This document shows, piece after piece, positions 62,435 to 64,000 of a stretch of DNA of 64,000 nucleotides. The first letter of the stretch is position 1. Every line of letters begins with the position of its first letter. The notes beneath the pieces were generated by a model. That model was given only the letters and a program-made list of their open reading frames with translations, searched no databases and had not been told where the DNA came from. Position numbers and translations under genes: made by a program. The stretch lies in assembly GCF_009497155.1 (NCBI RefSeq), contig NZ_WINI01000009.1, positions 124,001 to 188,000 of the forward strand. The letters run 5' to 3'. Source of the DNA: Glaciimonas soli (GTDB lineage: Bacteria; Pseudomonadota; Gammaproteobacteria; Burkholderiales; Burkholderiaceae_D).

Positions 62435-62444
62435 TAATCCTTCC

Positions 62445-62462
62445 GCGCCTCAGGTGAGGCGC
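62445..62462. promoter_or_regulatory. 18-bp palindrome in the trmB leader
   Basis: GCGCCTCA-GG-TGAGGCGC, perfect 8-bp arms, about 108 nt before the trmB start. A leader hairpin or regulator site. Confidence 0.45.
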
Positions 62463-62569
62463 ACAACCACCAGGGTCAGCGGCGGTATAATGATGGTGTG
62501 TCACTCCCCTCTACCCGCTCCACGCCCGCTATTTTCCTGCTTTTCCATTCTTTTTATTAAATTTCCAGC

Positions 62570-63277
62570 ATGTCAGAGAACACCCCAAGAAAACCTCTTT
62601 TTTATGACCCTGCCGAACGTCGGATTCGTAGCTTTGTGACGCGTGCCGGTCGCTTGTCAGATGCACAAGCTCGGGCGATTGAGGAGCTGGGACCGCGTTT
62701 TTGCGTGCCTTATCAAAAAAACATTCTGGACGTTGATCAAGTGTTTGGGCGTAGCGCGCCGACGATTTTCGAGATTGGTTTTGGGATGGGTGAAACCAGC
62801 GCGAAGATTTCGGCCGGGATGCCGGAGAAAAACTTCATCGGGGTGGAAGTGCATACGCCGGGCGTAGGTAGTTTATTGAAGCTGATAGGCGAACAAAATT
62901 TACAAAATCAACGCGTGATTCAGCATGACGCGGTGGAAGTATTGACGCATATGATTGCTCCCGCTTCCCTCGCTGGGGCGCACGTGTTTTTCCCTGATCC
63001 CTGGCATAAAGCACGGCATAACAAACGTCGTTTGATTCAGGGACCGCTGGTGAGTTTGCTGGCATCGCGGATTGCGCCGGGCGGCTATCTGCATTGCGCT
63101 ACGGATTGGGAAGAGTATGCGCAACAAATGCTGGAAGTGTTAAATGCTGAACCTACCCTGCAAAATTCGGCGGAAGCGTATGCACCGCGTCCGGATTACC
63201 GGCCAGTGACGAAGTTTGAAAATCGCGGCTTGAAACTGGGTCATGGTGTGTGGGATTTAGTGTTCATTAAACGCTAA
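62570..63277 (+). CDS. trmB: tRNA (guanine-N7-)-methyltransferase TrmB
   Basis: A 235-residue protein. [23 protein letters not shown] is the family-specific N-terminus, [20 protein letters not shown] the SAM-binding motif, [16 protein letters not shown] the next strand, and [23 protein letters not shown] the TrmB signature (FPDPW-K-RH-KRR). [16 protein letters not shown] closes the fold. It forms m7G46 in tRNA variable loops using SAM. This is a normal chromosomal gene marking the end of the accessory region. The hairpin element at 63291 follows. Confidence 0.96.
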   Translation: MSENTPRKPLFYDPAERRIRSFVTRAGRLSDAQARAIEELGPRFCVPYQKNILDVDQVFGRSAPTIFEIGFGMGETSAKISAGMPEKNFIGVEVHTPGVGSLLKLIGEQNLQNQRVIQHDAVEVLTHMIAPASLAGAHVFFPDPWHKARHNKRRLIQGPLVSLLASRIAPGGYLHCATDWEEYAQQMLEVLNAEPTLQNSAEAYAPRPDYRPVTKFENRGLKLGHGVWDLVFIKR

Positions 63278-63290
63278 ACAGTAAAAACAG

Positions 63291-63448
63291 AGCGAACGCA
63301 AAGGACTGAGTGTCGCATTTGTTGCTCACGATCTTGTGGCGTCGGTATCTATGACAAGGTTAGGCGTCGCCACCGTCTTCGAACCTAACCGCTTTCTTTT
63401 TATGCATCGTCTTTTCTGACCAAAAAATGCGACACTCAGCCCTTCGCT
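63291..63448. repeat. 158-bp MITE/REP-like hairpin element between trmB and thiL
   Basis: AGCGAA/TTCGCT at the ends, then CTGAGTGTCGCATTT (63306-63320) perfectly complementary to AAATGCGACACTCAG (63425-63439), and an inner GGTTAGG (63358-63364)/CCTAACC (63384-63390) pair. A nested long hairpin with no coding capacity. It may be a non-autonomous transposon relic that also ends the trmB transcript. Confidence 0.65.
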
Positions 63449-63466
63449 TAAGTATTAAATAAAAAT

Positions 63467-64000
63467 ATGCTCTCTGAATTCGATCTCATCGCGCAATATT
63501 TCACGCGCCCTCCCCGCGCAAATGGTCAGGTTGCGCTTGGGGTCGGCGACGATTGCGCTTTGCTGACGCCGACTGCGGGTATGCAATTGGCGATTTCATC
63601 CGACATGCTGGTCAGTGGCCGACATTTTTTTGCCGACGTTGATCCGTATACCTTAGGCCATAAATCATTGGCGGTGAACCTCTCTGATTTAGCGGCAATG
63701 GGCGCGCGGCCGCTTGGCTTTACGCTGGCGTTGGCTTTGCCTGAAGCGCGGGCGGAATGGTTAGCACCGTTTGCCAAAGGTTTGTTAGCGCTGGCGGATT
63801 TGCATCACTGCGAATTGATAGGCGGCGATACGACTAAAGGGCCGTTGAATATTTGTATTACTATTTTCGGTGAAACTGCGCCAGGGCAAGCGCTGCGTCG
63901 TGATGCGGCAAAAATTGGTGATGATATTTGGGTTTCCGGAACCTTGGGCGATGCGCGTTTGGCTTTGGCTGGATATCGTTTAAATGCGTGCAAAAACGAT
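63467..64000 (+). CDS. thiL: thiamine-monophosphate kinase ThiL (3' end outside window)
   Basis: The frame from ATG 63467 stays open to the last base (178 codons seen of ~325). SEFDLIAQYFTRP is the family's N-terminus, VALGVGDDCALLTP the GxGDDAA-like motif, ISSDMLVSGRHF the metal-binding Asp, SLAVNLSDLAAMGARPLGFTLALALP the long conserved block, and ELIGGDTTKGPLNI the second metal site. ThiL phosphorylates thiamine monophosphate to the pyrophosphate with ATP. The upstream gap is occupied by the hairpin element, so the promoter probably lies within or after it. Confidence 0.96.
   Translation, partial: MLSEFDLIAQYFTRPPRANGQVALGVGDDCALLTPTAGMQLAISSDMLVSGRHFFADVDPYTLGHKSLAVNLSDLAAMGARPLGFTLALALPEARAEWLAPFAKGLLALADLHHCELIGGDTTKGPLNICITIFGETAPGQALRRDAAKIGDDIWVSGTLGDARLALAGYRLNACKND

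Larger units (their letters stand above)
62290..62569. other. 280-bp border region upstream of trmB
   Basis: Right edge of the accessory region. It contains the tandem repeat at 62409-62434, the palindrome at 62445-62462 and the trmB promoter. Confidence 0.4.

Overview
The window reads as a chromosome segment of a betaproteobacterium of the order Burkholderiales, most plausibly Oxalobacteraceae (Herminiimonas/Glaciimonas/Undibacterium-like). This is an inference from moderate base composition, protein types (NCS2 purine permease, DUF3050, DUF6404, DyP peroxidase, Aer-like chemoreceptor), the trmB-thiL pair, and fragments of a betaproteobacterial-type tRNA-Gly(CCC) and ssrA. No species marker is present.

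Layout. 0-6 kb: a methyltransferase cut by the window edge, an NCS2 purine permease with a structured leader, an FHA-domain regulator, a hemerythrin protein and a DUF3050 protein. 6.3-10.9 kb: a gtr-like surface-glycan cassette (GtrB glycosyltransferase, GtrA flippase, large DUF6311 membrane protein, acyltransferase). 11-24 kb: secreted proteins and lipoproteins, two of which share a repeated Cys-containing module; a frameshifted monooxygenase; an overlapping three-gene VOC/HHH/DUF6404 operon; a DASS anion transporter. 24-32.5 kb: a TetR-controlled DHA2 efflux pump, an ion transporter, a patatin, an alpha/beta hydrolase behind a promoter-hairpin, a bestrophin and a DyP peroxidase.

32.7-38.3 kb (minus strand): four genes that look like an uncharacterised exopolysaccharide system. 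They encode a membrane-anchored PIG-L deacetylase, an ATP-grasp ligase, a PgaC-like synthase fused to a periplasmic hydrolase-like domain, and a PgaA-like TPR/beta-barrel exporter. An Aer-like chemoreceptor and a four-gene roadblock/small-GTPase operon follow (38.9-43 kb).

43.4-62.3 kb is accessory DNA. It holds an integrase remnant, a 5' half of tRNA-Gly(CCC), a HilA-like wHTH-TPR regulator between inverted copies of the tRNA anticodon arm, and a 32-nt ssrA 3'-end copy that looks like an attachment site. Then come a VgrG with effector and immunity candidates, a truncated P2-like capsid-packaging block (portal, terminase), lambda-I-like tail and replication-like genes, a serine recombinase with an excisionase-like protein, and a small cassette resembling defence-island genes. 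That cassette is a tiny membrane protein, an LPO_1073/Vpar_1526-type protein and a protein with a HEPN-like R-x4-H motif. Core genes resume at 62.5 kb with trmB and thiL, which are separated by a MITE-like hairpin element.

The two best candidates for an undescribed system are the 32.7-38.3 kb polysaccharide operon and the 60.4-62.3 kb HEPN cassette. No database search was possible, so every family name is recognition from sequence.
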